Positions 43,660 through 53,502 are shown, numbered from the stretch's first letter. The stretch is 64,000 nucleotides of DNA from JANLVI01 sp031363915 (GCA_031363915.1 JANLVI010000039.1:1-64000); one strand, 5' to 3'. Numbers and translations: made by a program. The notes: a model not told the origin generated them from the sequence alone.

Positions 43660-45783
43660 TCAGTCCATTAATTTACGGATAAAATAGACCCACTCGAGAG
43701 CGTTGGTATTCGAGCGTTCTTTGAGATTGGCGCCGGCGCCATGACCGCCCTCGATCACTTCATAGAAGAGATACGGGTCGCCCAGGTCCGAGAGTTTTGC
43801 GGCAAATTTGCGCGCGTGCTGCGGGCCGACACGATCGTCTTTGGTCGTCGTCCAGATGAACGGTTCTGGATATTTCACGCCCGATTTCAGATTGTTGTAC
43901 GGCGAGATCGATGCGAGAAACGTGCGTTCATCGGGTTTGGTGACAGTGCCGTATTCGCCGACCCACGATGCTCCCGCCGCGATTTTCTCAAAGCGCAACA
44001 TGTCGAGGAGCGGCACTTGGATGTCGACGGCGTTGTAAAGTTCGGGATGCTGGGTGAACTCGACACCCATGAGCAAGCCGCCGTTCGATCCGCCCTGGAT
44101 GCCGAGGCGACGGGGGCTTGTTATCTTGCGCGAGATCAGGTCTTGCGCAACCGCGGAGAAATCATCGTAGATGACTTGGCGCTTCGTTTTCAACCCGGCT
44201 TCGTGCCACGCAGGCCCAAACTCACCGCCGCCGCGAATATTGGCGAGCACGTAGGTACCGCCGCGTTCGAGCCAGAGCTTGCCGTCGATCGCCGAGTAAT
44301 TCGGCGTCAGCGAGACCTCGAAACCGCCGTACGCGTAGAGTACGGTCGGGTTGGAACCGTCGAGCTTCATCATCTTCGGATGCACGATAAAGTACGGAAT
44401 GTGCGTGCCGTCTTTGGAGATCGCCTCGAGCTGTTCGACGACCTCATTTGCGGCGTTGAAGCGTGGGGTCGATGCTTTGACTTGCGCGATCGCACCGCTC
44501 GCAGAGTTGGTGATATAGAGCGTTGCAGGCGAAAGGAAGCTATCGACGGAGAGAAACGCGCGTTCGTCGCGCTGGCTTGCCGAAACAATTCCAATCGAGG
44601 CATTATCAGGGAACGGAAGCGCACGATGCGTCCATCCGTCTTTGGCGGTGGGTGTATAGACGAACGCGCGGCCCTTGACGTTTTCGTAGGTCACGACGAG
44701 CAAATGCGATTTGGTCGGCGAGACTTGTTCGAGCGATTCGCGTTTTCCGGGGGCGTACACAAGGGTCGGCTTGATATGCTCGGGATCGGCGACGATCGCC
44801 GCCAGGTCCGCTGCGACGAGCGACCCTTGGGCGAACGTTGCGCCGTCCACGGTCCAATCTTGCGCGAGTCGGAAGAGCATACGTCCGGCGATCAGGCCGC
44901 TCGGTCGGACTTTTTCCGGCACGTTCAATTTGCGCGTGCCTTGCGGTGTCACCAGACGGTACTCCGAGGTGAAAAACGATGTCCCGCGATCGATCAGCGT
45001 GACGCTGTGTCCTTGCCCGTCGTCGATTGTTTGCGGTCCGACGCTCACGTCGGCGGGGATGCCGCGAAAGACTTCGGTTGCATCCGCGAGCGGCTGGCCG
45101 CGCTTGATGCGCTTGACCACATAGGCATATCCCGACGCTGTCATCTCACCTTTGGTCCACTCGCGCGAGACGAGCAAAGTGTTGTCGGATTCCCATGCGG
45201 CATTCTGCTTCCCGTGCGGCAAAGTGAAGCCGCCGACAACGAACCGCTTCGTCGTCAGATCGAATTCGCGAATCGTCGTCGCGTCTTCGCCGCCGTCGGA
45301 GAGATCGATCAGGCAGCGCGTTTCACTCGGCCGCCGACACTCCACGCCTTCCCACACCCAATTCGCATTCTCGCTCTTTGCAAGAGCGTCGAGGTCGAGG
45401 ACCGTCGTCCAGGTGGGCGCGATTTTGCCGTAATTTGCAAGCGACGTTTTGCGCCAAATACCGCGAACGTGCGTTGCATCTTGCCAGAAATTGAAGACGT
45501 CGTTGCCGATGAACTGCGGATAGGCGATGCGGTCCTTGGCCTGATTGATTTTTAGTGCATCGGCGGCTAGGCCGGCGAAGCGCGGATCCTTTTCGAGGAC
45601 GCCGACGGTCTTAGCGTTCTCCGCCTTGACCCAGTCCATCGAACGCTTGGAGCTAACGTCTTCGAGGTATTCATTAGGGTCGGTCGCGACCGCGGGTACG
45701 GGACTCGGCGAGACTTGTGCCGAGGCGTGCGAGGCAAAGACGAGAACGAGGGCCGCAACGAACGCGGCGATTCTGATACGCAT
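43660..45783 (-). CDS. Prolyl oligopeptidase (S9A), secreted
   Basis: 707 aa with a signal peptide (RIRIAAFVAALVLVFASHASA). It cleaves peptides after proline. The N-terminal part is a seven-bladed beta-propeller; the C-terminal alpha/beta hydrolase has the nucleophile S566 in IQGGSNGGLLMG, the Asp in TTTKDDRVGPQHARKF and the His in IEGGHGAGANL. The length matches the family. It is divergent from the sortilin-like gene (87 nt between starts), which may share regulation. Confidence 0.94.
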   Translation of the reverse strand: MRIRIAAFVAALVLVFASHASAQVSPSPVPAVATDPNEYLEDVSSKRSMDWVKAENAKTVGVLEKDPRFAGLAADALKINQAKDRIAYPQFIGNDVFNFWQDATHVRGIWRKTSLANYGKIAPTWTTVLDLDALAKSENANWVWEGVECRRPSETRCLIDLSDGGEDATTIREFDLTTKRFVVGGFTLPHGKQNAAWESDNTLLVSREWTKGEMTASGYAYVVKRIKRGQPLADATEVFRGIPADVSVGPQTIDDGQGHSVTLIDRGTSFFTSEYRLVTPQGTRKLNVPEKVRPSGLIAGRMLFRLAQDWTVDGATFAQGSLVAADLAAIVADPEHIKPTLVYAPGKRESLEQVSPTKSHLLVVTYENVKGRAFVYTPTAKDGWTHRALPFPDNASIGIVSASQRDERAFLSVDSFLSPATLYITNSASGAIAQVKASTPRFNAANEVVEQLEAISKDGTHIPYFIVHPKMMKLDGSNPTVLYAYGGFEVSLTPNYSAIDGKLWLERGGTYVLANIRGGGEFGPAWHEAGLKTKRQVIYDDFSAVAQDLISRKITSPRRLGIQGGSNGGLLMGVEFTQHPELYNAVDIQVPLLDMLRFEKIAAGASWVGEYGTVTKPDERTFLASISPYNNLKSGVKYPEPFIWTTTKDDRVGPQHARKFAAKLSDLGDPYLFYEVIEGGHGAGANLKERSNTNALEWVYFIRKLMD

Positions 45784-45870
45784 CGAGCGAAATTAGGCCC
45801 GTCCGCCAGGCGAACCTGGCGCGCGTATCCTTCAAGACTGAGTTTTGACTTGCGCTGCGAAGCGAGGCCT

Positions 45871-48800
45871 ATGAAGATTCCGTCTTGCCTCACGGCCATG
45901 GCTGCATTCGCACTGCTCGCAATACCGACCGGAGTGCAGGCGGACACGACGAGTACCGCACTCGGTTCGCTTGCGTATCGCTCGATCGGGCCTGCGATCT
46001 CCGGCGGACGAACGACGGCGGTCGCCGGCAGCGATCGCGACCCCAGCGTGTATTACGCGGGCGGCGCGAACGGCGGCGTTTGGAAGAGCATCGATGGCGG
46101 GGTTTCGTGGCATCCCGTCTTCGACCGCCAACCGACGGCGGCGATCGGTGCGATCGCCGTCTCGCCGCTCGATCCGAACGACGTGTGGGTGGGCACGGGT
46201 GAAGCCTATCCGCGCAACGACGTCGAGGAAGGTGATGGCCTCTGGCATTCCCGCGACGGCGGAAAATCGTGGACGCACGCGGGACTCGACGACGCCGGTT
46301 CGATCGCGACGATCTCGATCGATCCGCGCGATCCCAAGAACGTTGCGGTCGGCGTCCTCGGACACGTCTTCCGCGATGGAACCACGCGCGGCGTTTACGT
46401 CACGCACGACGGCAAATCATTCACGCGTACGCTCTACATCGGTCCGGCAAGCGGCATCTCCGATCTCACGCGCGTCCCCGATCGCCCGGCGACGCTTTTT
46501 GCAGGTGTCTGGCAATTCCGGCGCGAGCCCTGGAAGATGACGAGCGGCGGTCCCAGCGGCGGCCTCTATCGCTCCGACGACAACGGCACAACGTGGCAAA
46601 AAGTCAGCGGTCACGGCTTCGCAAGCGGACTCACCGGACGTATCGGCGTGACTGCAGGAAAGAATGGTCGCGTGTATGCCATCGTGCAATCGCGGCAGGG
46701 CGATATCTGGCGCTCGGATGATACCGGCCGCACGTGGCGCGTGATGCCGCACGATCCGTACGTTGGTGCGCGCTCCTTCTACTTCACGCGTCTCTACGTC
46801 GATCCGGCGGATCACGATCGCCTCATCAGTGTCTCGCTCATTCTTTCGATGAGTACGAACGGCGCGCGATCGTTTCACAAAATCGCAACGAACGCCGGAT
46901 GGGACTACCACGCGACGTGGTGGTCCTCAAACGGTCGACGGATTATTTTCGGCAGCGACGAGGGTGTCACGCTTTCGGCCAACGGCGGGGGCGCGTGGTC
47001 GCAGCCGTACGCGCTTCCCTTCGCGCAGCCGTATCACGTCGGCTTCGAAAATGCGGCGCCGTCGTACCGCGTGTGCACGGGACTGCAAGATAACTCGACC
47101 TGGTGCGGCCCGGCGACCGCCGACAACGGCCTGGGCGTCCTCAACCGCGATTGGTACACGGTCGGCCCGGGCGATGGCATGTATGCGCTCTTCGATCCGC
47201 TCGATCCGCATTTCATCTGGTCGACCTCGACCAATAACGATCCGGGACAAGTATACGTTTTCGACGAGCGCACAAAACAGACGCGCGACATCTCGCCGGA
47301 TTCGGAGATCGACAGCCGGCTGCTCGCGACGAAAGCGCATCGCATGAACTGGGATTCGCCGCTCGCGTTTACCGCCGACGGCAAAGCTCTCGTCGGCGGC
47401 GAGGTCGTGTTTCAATCGAGCGACCGCGGCGCACACTGGACCGCGATCAGCCCCGACCTCACGCGGAACGAGAAAGCACACCAGCAAATCTCCGGCGGTC
47501 CGATCGGCGATGACGTCTCGGGCGCGGAAAACTACGACACGATCCTGCGCATCGCACCCTCGAAGGTCGATCTCAAACTGATCTGGGTTGGAACGGACGA
47601 TGGCCTGATTCAACTCACGCGCGATTCGGGAGCGACTTGGTCGAATGTGACATCGCCGCTCTTCCCGCGCAACGGACGCGTCTACACGATCGATCCCGGC
47701 AACGGGGATGCGGGCGTGGCATACGCCGCGATCGACAACCATATGCTCGGCGACGATCGGCCGCATCTGTTCCGCACGGGCGACTACGGCGCTTCGTGGA
47801 CTTCGATCGTCGGCGATTTACCGCCCGACCTTTTCACGCGCGCGATTCGCGAAGATCTCAAGAACGCAAACGTGCTCTATGCGGGTACGCGACGCGGCGT
47901 CTTCGTCTCATTCGATCGCGGTACGCGCTGGCATCCGCTCCGGCTCAACATGCCTGCGACGGCCATCTACGATTTACAGATCGTTCCGCAAACGAACGAC
48001 CTGCTCGTCGCGGCGCACGGGCGCGGCATTTGGGTTCTCGACGATCTGCGGCCGCTGCAAGAATTCGCAACAACGCAGACGGCGACCTTAGCACTCTTCA
48101 CACCGACCGTCGCGTACCGGATGTTCCAATATTCGCCGGTCAATGCGTTCACGGATGGATCGCTCCCCGATGGCGATTTTGTCGGCGCGAATCGCAGATT
48201 CGGCGCCATCCTCAGCTACTACGTAGCACGTCCCGCAAAGACGATCGCGCTGACGATCACGGATTCGACGGGCGCGATTGTCAAACACATCGCCGGTAAA
48301 GCGCTCACCTCGCACGCCGGGATGAACCGCCTGGCTTGGGATCTCGCAGAAGATGGCCCGACGCCGTGGACATCGACGTTCGAGCAAAACAAAGGCCCGA
48401 AAACCGGAGCCGAAGTCGTGCCCGGCACGTATAAGGCGCATCTCCTCGTCGACGGCGTGACGCGCGAGACGACGATTGCGGTCAAGCTCGATCCGCGCGA
48501 TACGTCATCCGCAACCGAGGTCCAAGCCCGTCACGACGACCTCACCGAGATCAATGGCGAACTGAGCGACGTCGATGCGATGCTCAATGCGATCGACCTT
48601 CGTTTGAAGAATGCCCAGCCCGCGGATGCAGCGACGCTTCGCGCGTTGCGTGCGCGGTTGACCGTCGATCCGCACAACATCGAGGATCTCAAAACCACCG
48701 CGCAAGTCCGCGAAGGTTTGCTCGACCTGCTCGGCCGTATCGGTGCCACGTCGTTCCAATCGGCGACCGAATCGCAACGGACCGAGGGTCTTCGCCTCCG

Positions 48801-48897
48801 TCGCCTCTACGAGGGCGTCGCGGCCGACGGCCGTTCCCTAGGCCTCCTCGCCGCGCCAAAAGCGCCCGGATCGAGCGTATTCGAGAGACAAAGATAG
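45871..48897 (+). CDS. Secreted sortilin/VPS10-like BNR-repeat protein
   Basis: 1008 aa from the ATG at 45871, with a signal peptide ending near VQA-D. Repeated Asp-box/BNR motifs (WKSIDGGVSWHPVF, WHSRDGGKSWTHAG, WRSDDTGRTWRVMP, FRTGDYGASWTSI, VSFDRGTRWHPL) indicate a multi-bladed beta-propeller, as in sortilin-type 'glycosyl hydrolase' proteins common in Acidobacteria and Gemmatimonadetes. An Ig-like segment (VVPGTYKAHLLVDG) and a helical tail end it. Catalytic activity is not shown by any motif. It is flanked by two S9 peptidases. Confidence 0.85.
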   Translation: MKIPSCLTAMAAFALLAIPTGVQADTTSTALGSLAYRSIGPAISGGRTTAVAGSDRDPSVYYAGGANGGVWKSIDGGVSWHPVFDRQPTAAIGAIAVSPLDPNDVWVGTGEAYPRNDVEEGDGLWHSRDGGKSWTHAGLDDAGSIATISIDPRDPKNVAVGVLGHVFRDGTTRGVYVTHDGKSFTRTLYIGPASGISDLTRVPDRPATLFAGVWQFRREPWKMTSGGPSGGLYRSDDNGTTWQKVSGHGFASGLTGRIGVTAGKNGRVYAIVQSRQGDIWRSDDTGRTWRVMPHDPYVGARSFYFTRLYVDPADHDRLISVSLILSMSTNGARSFHKIATNAGWDYHATWWSSNGRRIIFGSDEGVTLSANGGGAWSQPYALPFAQPYHVGFENAAPSYRVCTGLQDNSTWCGPATADNGLGVLNRDWYTVGPGDGMYALFDPLDPHFIWSTSTNNDPGQVYVFDERTKQTRDISPDSEIDSRLLATKAHRMNWDSPLAFTADGKALVGGEVVFQSSDRGAHWTAISPDLTRNEKAHQQISGGPIGDDVSGAENYDTILRIAPSKVDLKLIWVGTDDGLIQLTRDSGATWSNVTSPLFPRNGRVYTIDPGNGDAGVAYAAIDNHMLGDDRPHLFRTGDYGASWTSIVGDLPPDLFTRAIREDLKNANVLYAGTRRGVFVSFDRGTRWHPLRLNMPATAIYDLQIVPQTNDLLVAAHGRGIWVLDDLRPLQEFATTQTATLALFTPTVAYRMFQYSPVNAFTDGSLPDGDFVGANRRFGAILSYYVARPAKTIALTITDSTGAIVKHIAGKALTSHAGMNRLAWDLAEDGPTPWTSTFEQNKGPKTGAEVVPGTYKAHLLVDGVTRETTIAVKLDPRDTSSATEVQARHDDLTEINGELSDVDAMLNAIDLRLKNAQPADAATLRALRARLTVDPHNIEDLKTTAQVREGLLDLLGRIGATSFQSATESQRTEGLRLRRLYEGVAADGRSLGLLAAPKAPGSSVFERQR

Positions 48898-49042
48898 ACC
48901 GTATTCTCTCTCGGCATGTTCGACAGACGATATCCGCCGCCGGGTGGCGGACGCGCGAAGATTCGCGAGATCGTCGATCGCGCTCGTCGCCGACGAGACA
49001 ACGTCTCCAGGGGCATGAATCCCGAATCGCGCAGAGACGGTT

Positions 49043-50971
49043 ATGAAGCAACGTCTGCGTTCACTCGCTGTCCTTTTCTCCGTGAGCCTGAGCCTCGGCT
49101 CGATTACTGCCGCATCGTCGGCCGCACCGCACCTCTTCGGAGTGGACGACTGGGCGGCGCTTCGTTCGGCAGATCCGCACGCCGTCGCTCCCGACGGCCG
49201 CACGATACTCTACGAAGTGACGCACGGTCAGCCAAAGAGCGCCGACACGCACGAATGGTGGACGATCGCGGCAGACGGAACGCAGGCGCGAAAGCTCAAG
49301 CTTCCCAAGCACTTCCACCCTTCCGGTTTTACCAAGAGCGCAAGCGAGCTCTACGGTTCGCTTACGATCAAAGACGTCGACCAACTGGCAACGTGGACCA
49401 TCGGCACGAAACGCGCGCACGCAATTACGCGGCTTGCGGACAGCATCGGCGCGACAATTCTCTCACCCGACGGTTCGCGATACGCGCTCGTCGGCGATCC
49501 GCAGCCGGTCGACCCGCTCGACAAAGTGCGTACGGTCATACAGAACGACCGTAGCGCCCTCTACGTCGTCAACGCCGACGGCTCGCACGGCGCGTGGTGG
49601 TGCGCCGGGCACAACGATGTCGCCGGCTTTGCGTGGTCGCCCGACGGCGCGAAGATCGCGCTGTTGCAGCAATCACCCAAACTCGGTCATCACCGCGTGA
49701 CCGGCGCGATCGATATTTGCACGGCAACGAGCACGCAGCACGTCGCTTCGATCGACACGGCCGTTGCGAACGAAATTCCGTATCCCGGCGCGGGCATTGC
49801 GTGGACCGACGGCGATAAGACGCTCGCGTTTCTCTCGACGACGACCGACGTGATCACACCCGACCACATTTGGACGGTGCCCACCGCTGGTGGCACGCCC
49901 GTCGATCGCACGCCGACGATCCAGAATTCAATCGAGGCGTTGCGCGGCGACGCGCGGGGGCATGTTTGGGTGACGGTCGCCGCGGGCGTGCAAACCAACG
50001 TCGTGGAGTTCAAGAACGGCGGCATGGGTGCACCGTTTGCAAACGGCGGCGTCGTCGGCATGCCCGCGACACCCGAGTTACGCTCCGCGCCATCCATCCT
50101 GGTCTTTCCGGTGAGCGATCCCACGCACACGAGTAACGTTGCGGTCGTGCGTAACGGTGCGCTCGTGAAGATCACCCACGAATCCGATGCGGCGCTTGCG
50201 AACGTTGCGCTCGGCCGCGTCGAGCGTCATCGTTGGACGAGCGAAGACGGAACCAACCTCGAAGCGATCGTGACGTACCCCGCAAATTGGAACGGGAAGC
50301 CTGGCAAATTTCTCGTGCTGCCGCACGGCGGCCCCGAGGCCAACGACACGCTCCATATCGACGCACTCGCACGCATCATCGCGGGCCACGGATACGTCGT
50401 GATGCAGCCCGAATATCGAGGCTCGACCGGCTACGGAAGCGCACATATGCAAGCGATCTACCAGCACTTCGGTGATACGGCGTATCACGACGTCGATTCC
50501 GCCACGACCGAAGCCGTGGCACGAGGCTGGGCCGATCCGCAGAAACTCGCGATATTCGGGTGGAGCGCAGGCGGCTTCATGACCTCGTGGACGGTCACCC
50601 AGACCAGTCGCTACAAGGCCGCAATCGAAGGTGCGGGCATCACCGAGTGGTTGAGCTTCATCATGTCATCGGACGTGCAGCAAACCGACTACGACGCAAG
50701 CGAACTCTCCGCGGGTCCCGAGCCGTTTCTCAAATACTCTGCCGTCATGTTTTCGAAGAACGTCACGACGCCGCTGCTCATCTTACACGGTGCCGCCGAC
50801 GTGCGCGTGCCGACGTATCAAGGTCGCGAATTCTTCGTGCTCCTCAAAGAAGAGGGCAAGACGGTCCGCATGGTCACCTACCCCGGCTCGCCGCACTTCC
50901 CGCGTCTCTGGGAACAGCGCAAGAACGTCTTCACCGAAGTCCTGAACTGGCTCGACCGCTACAATCCCTAG
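49043..50971 (+). CDS. S9 family (S9C-type) secreted oligopeptidase
   Basis: 642 aa with a signal peptide (SLAVLFSVSLSLGSITAASSA). An N-terminal propeller (about 30-390) shows TolB-like VAPDGRTILYEV and SPDGAKIALLQ strands. The alpha/beta hydrolase has S508 in GWSAGGFMTSW, D in LILHGAADVRVP and H in YPGSPHFP. These motifs match acylaminoacyl or dipeptidyl peptidases. It is on the same strand as the BNR protein, 145 nt downstream; a cell-envelope peptide-degradation role is inferred. Confidence 0.93.
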   Translation: MKQRLRSLAVLFSVSLSLGSITAASSAAPHLFGVDDWAALRSADPHAVAPDGRTILYEVTHGQPKSADTHEWWTIAADGTQARKLKLPKHFHPSGFTKSASELYGSLTIKDVDQLATWTIGTKRAHAITRLADSIGATILSPDGSRYALVGDPQPVDPLDKVRTVIQNDRSALYVVNADGSHGAWWCAGHNDVAGFAWSPDGAKIALLQQSPKLGHHRVTGAIDICTATSTQHVASIDTAVANEIPYPGAGIAWTDGDKTLAFLSTTTDVITPDHIWTVPTAGGTPVDRTPTIQNSIEALRGDARGHVWVTVAAGVQTNVVEFKNGGMGAPFANGGVVGMPATPELRSAPSILVFPVSDPTHTSNVAVVRNGALVKITHESDAALANVALGRVERHRWTSEDGTNLEAIVTYPANWNGKPGKFLVLPHGGPEANDTLHIDALARIIAGHGYVVMQPEYRGSTGYGSAHMQAIYQHFGDTAYHDVDSATTEAVARGWADPQKLAIFGWSAGGFMTSWTVTQTSRYKAAIEGAGITEWLSFIMSSDVQQTDYDASELSAGPEPFLKYSAVMFSKNVTTPLLILHGAADVRVPTYQGREFFVLLKEEGKTVRMVTYPGSPHFPRLWEQRKNVFTEVLNWLDRYNP

Positions 50972-50984
50972 CGGTCGGCAAGCG

Positions 50985-51287
50985 TTAAGCCGGGGGGATT
51001 TCTTCGAGATCCTCGGCCAAAACCGTGCGGATCGATGCGACGAGCGCCTTGACGCCGCCCGTGCCTTCGGCTTCGGCAAATTGATCGGTGAGCATGTCGT
51101 GCGTGCCGCGCACCGATCCCACGAACTCACGTAAGATCTGCAACTCGGCCCCCGCGTTGCCCAGAAGTTTTTCGATGCTCTCGGCGACATCGGGCAGGCC
51201 GCCCTTACGCACCATATCGAGAAGCTCTTGAACGTGCAAATCCCCATGAACGTCGTAGCGCGGGCGCTCTCCGTGATTATCTTCCAT
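50985..51287 (-). CDS. Small acidic helical hypothetical protein
   Basis: 100 aa from the ATG at 51287, with a GAAGAAGAGG purine-rich ribosome region. The protein is acidic and mostly helical (VQELLDMVRKGGLPDVAESI, then LTDQFAEAEGTGGVKALVAS), without membrane segment, Cys pairs or catalytic motif. I do not recognise a family. It is convergent with the S9C gene. Confidence 0.6.
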   Translation of the reverse strand: MEDNHGERPRYDVHGDLHVQELLDMVRKGGLPDVAESIEKLLGNAGAELQILREFVGSVRGTHDMLTDQFAEAEGTGGVKALVASIRTVLAEDLEEIPPA

Positions 51288-51453
51288 AGCCTCTTCTTCC
51301 GCCGGAACGCGCAAGTCAACCCGCTCCGGTGAAAGCGGCGACGCACAACGGCATAGGCGACTTTGTTTCGTTCGCTGATGTCGTGAGGTGATCTATGTAG
51401 CGGATGCTTCGATCCGGTATCCGCATGATTCCGCGACGAAAGTGAGCGTCGGA

Positions 51454-51633
51454 TTGATCCAGAAGTTCCGAGAAGCTTACCGCCTTGTTGCCGCGGATGG
51501 ATGGTTTGAGGTTCGCCAGACGGGATCGCATAAGGTACTCCGCCACCCAGCGAAGCCGGGGACGCTTACCAGGGCAGGATAGCCCGGGAAAGACGTGCCG
51601 CCGGGGACATGGAACAGTTGGAGAGACGCTTGA
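51454..51633 (+). pseudogene. Degenerate hicA (mRNA interferase) remnant
   Basis: The plus-strand frame reads RLVAADGWFEVRQTGSHKVL then RHPAKPGTLTRAG, stop (TAG at 51580-51582), then PGKDVPPGTWNSWRDA, stop. This is the HicA double-stranded-RNA-binding fold with its catalytic His (GSHK), where an internal amber codon replaces the Lys expected in GKPGKDVPPGT. The start is also unclear (a TTG at 51454 is the nearest). It directly precedes the hicB fragment and looks decayed. Confidence 0.75.
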
Positions 51634-51787
51634 CGAAGTCCGCGATCTGGCTGCCGGTTCGATTGCGCTGCACATCGAGGTGCTGCGGGAATACGGCGAT
51701 CCGGTTCCAGAACCGAAGCTCGTTGAGTTCGTCGAACTGCGGTTACCGGCAGATTCGGTCGATCCACTCCGAGCGGCTCAAAATTAG
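51617..51787 (+). pseudogene. N-terminally deleted hicB antitoxin remnant
   Basis: The frame reads VGETLDEVRDLAAGSIALHI then EVLREYGDPVPEPKLVEFVEL, the second half of HicB. The first about 30 residues (the AxxPDLPGC start of HicB) are missing. The remnant overlaps the hicA fragment, as if a deletion had joined hicA's end to the middle of hicB. It has no credible start of its own. Confidence 0.75.
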
Positions 51788-51810
51788 ACAGACGTCGCGC
51801 GTCGTCAATT

Positions 51811-51845
51811 AAAAAAACGCCCTCCTCGAAATAAGACGGGCGTTT
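51811..51845 (-). terminator. Terminator downstream of tRNA-Phe
   Basis: Minus-strand AAACGCCC and GGGCGTTT form an 8-bp stem with a 15-nt loop, followed by a T-run (AAAAAAA on the plus strand at 51811). It lies 9 nt after the tRNA-Phe 3' end. Confidence 0.85.
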
Positions 51846-51853
51846 CTCAAATG

Positions 51854-51926
51854 TGCCGAGGACCAGAATCGAACTGGTGACACCAGGTTTTTCAGACCTG
51901 TGCTCTACCGACTGAGCTACCTCGGC
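51854..51926 (-). tRNA. tRNA-Phe (GAA)
   Basis: 73 nt cloverleaf. The acceptor GCCGAGG pairs with CCTCGGC, the D-arm is GTAGCTCAGTCGGTAGAGC, the anticodon arm CAGGT-CTGAAAA-ACCTG gives anticodon GAA, and the T-arm contains GTTCGATTC. The 3' CCA is not encoded, unlike the other three tRNAs here. Confidence 0.95.
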
Positions 51927-51973
51927 GCGACCGAATCGTATTATACGCCGGAATGGTCAGTCCTGCGATGACT

Positions 51974-52753
51974 TTAGCGCTCGTTTTTCTTCCAGGGGAG
52001 CAGTTGCCGCTCCAGCAGATCGAGGCCCACGGAGAGGACGAGCCCGAGGAGCGAGACTGCGACCAGGGCCGCGTAGAGGCGCTCGATATCGAGCAGTTGC
52101 TCCGCGTTAACGATCGTGAAGCCCAAGCCAACTTTGGTGAAATTGAATTCCGCTGCTATCGCAAGGACGATCGCGATGCCACTCGAGAGCTTGACGCCCG
52201 CAAAGATGTTGGGCAGCGCGCCCGGCAAAAGCACGCGGAAATAGAACGACATCGGGCGGATGCGATACGCTCGCGCGACATCGAGATAGATGCGGTCGAT
52301 TTGGCGCACACCCGCTTCGGTGTTGATCGTCATCAAGAAGAACGTGCCGAATGCGATTACCGCCCACTTTGCCGCATCGCCCGTTCCGTAGATGAAATAA
52401 AACAGCGGCAACACGGCGATCTTCGGAATCGGATAGAGCAAGGCGACGACCGGCGTGAAATACGCGCGCACCCACTTGTTCATGCCCATCGCAAGCCCGA
52501 GCATCGTGCCCGGAATTCCGCCGATGAGAAAACCGATAACGATGCGTTGGATCGTCGCCCAGGTGCTGGCCGCAAGATCGCCCGATTGCGCGTACTGAAC
52601 GAACGAGACAAGAATCGCCGAAGGCGCGGGAAAGAGCGCCTGATTGAGCAGACGCGACGATACGGCGATCTGCCACAGCAAGATCAGTGAGAGCGGCGCG
52701 GCAATGTAGATCACCCAGCGCACGACGGGCTTGATCAACGCAGCAGCTCCCAC
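51974..52753 (-). CDS. SsuC/TauC-type ABC transporter permease
   Basis: 259 aa with about six membrane segments. The BPD_transp_1 loop LDVARAYRIRPMSFYFRVLLPGALPNIFAGVKLSSGIA fits the nitrate/sulfonate/taurine permease family. It overlaps the ATPase gene by 19 nt, so the pair is coupled. No periplasmic binding protein or substrate enzyme is nearby, so the substrate (sulfonate, nitrate, riboflavin precursor or other) cannot be stated. Confidence 0.9.
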   Translation of the reverse strand: MGAAALIKPVVRWVIYIAAPLSLILLWQIAVSSRLLNQALFPAPSAILVSFVQYAQSGDLAASTWATIQRIVIGFLIGGIPGTMLGLAMGMNKWVRAYFTPVVALLYPIPKIAVLPLFYFIYGTGDAAKWAVIAFGTFFLMTINTEAGVRQIDRIYLDVARAYRIRPMSFYFRVLLPGALPNIFAGVKLSSGIAIVLAIAAEFNFTKVGLGFTIVNAEQLLDIERLYAALVAVSLLGLVLSVGLDLLERQLLPWKKNER

Positions 52754-53478
52754 AGTTGCACGACATATTCGCCGAAACGCGGATCGCCGCGCATCGCAAC
52801 GGCGTCGCGAGGCCGCGGGAAGTCGATCGGAACGATCGCCTTGATCTTTCCCGGCTGGCGCGAGAGCACGACGACACGGTCCGACAGCGTTACCGCCTCT
52901 TCGATCCCGTGCGTGACGAACACGACGGTCTTGCGGCTTTTCTCCCAGAGCGCCATCAGCTCGCCCGCAAGCCCGACGCGCGTTTGCTCGTCGAGCGAAC
53001 CGAACGGTTCATCCATAAACAAAATCGGCGGATCGACGGCAAACGCGCGCGCCACGGCAACGCGCTGCTTCATGCCACCGGAGAGCTCGTGCGGGTACGC
53101 ACGCGCAAACTGCGACAGCCCGACGAGCGCAAGCTGTGCATCCACACGCGCATTCACTTCTTCGCGCCCAACGGCAAGTGAGTCGAAGGCGAAGGCCACG
53201 TTCTCGCGCACGCGCATCCACGGGAAGAGCGACTGCTCCTGAAAGACCACGGCACTCGGCAGTTGTGCGCGCGTGCCTCCGGCGGTGCCGAAGACGAGCT
53301 CACCGCCGGTGGGTTTATCCAGCTCCGCCATGATCCGCAGCAAGGTGCTCTTGCCGCAGCCGCTCGGGCCGATTACCGAGACGAATTCCCCATCCTCGAT
53401 GGCAAGGCTGATATCGTCGAGCGCGAGCGTGCCGCTACCGTAGCGTTTGGAGAGGTTGCGCACCGCGATCGAGGCCAC
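52735..53478 (-). CDS. SsuB/TauB-type ABC transporter ATP-binding protein
   Basis: 247 aa from a GTG at 53478 with AAGGGA 7 nt upstream; longer frames would run into tRNA-Asp. Walker A is GPSGCGKST at 37-45, the Q-loop QEQSLFPWM, signature LSGGMKQRVAVARAF, Walker B ILFMDEPFGSLD and the His switch FVTHGIEEAV. It energises the adjacent permease. A terminator separates it from the upstream tRNAs. Confidence 0.93.
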   Translation of the reverse strand: MASIAVRNLSKRYGSGTLALDDISLAIEDGEFVSVIGPSGCGKSTLLRIMAELDKPTGGELVFGTAGGTRAQLPSAVVFQEQSLFPWMRVRENVAFAFDSLAVGREEVNARVDAQLALVGLSQFARAYPHELSGGMKQRVAVARAFAVDPPILFMDEPFGSLDEQTRVGLAGELMALWEKSRKTVVFVTHGIEEAVTLSDRVVVLSRQPGKIKAIVPIDFPRPRDAVAMRGDPRFGEYVVQLWELLR

Positions 53479-53502
53479 GACGGGATCCCTTCGGATAAGA
53501 GA

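Noticed and set aside
43741..45555. 604-codon plus-strand open frame opposite the prolyl oligopeptidase
   Set aside because: Antisense shadow with biased composition; the minus strand has a signal peptide and a complete catalytic triad.
48916..49554. Plus-strand frame starting before the S9C peptidase
   Set aside because: It overlaps the S9C gene out of frame, with Arg-rich composition and no domain.
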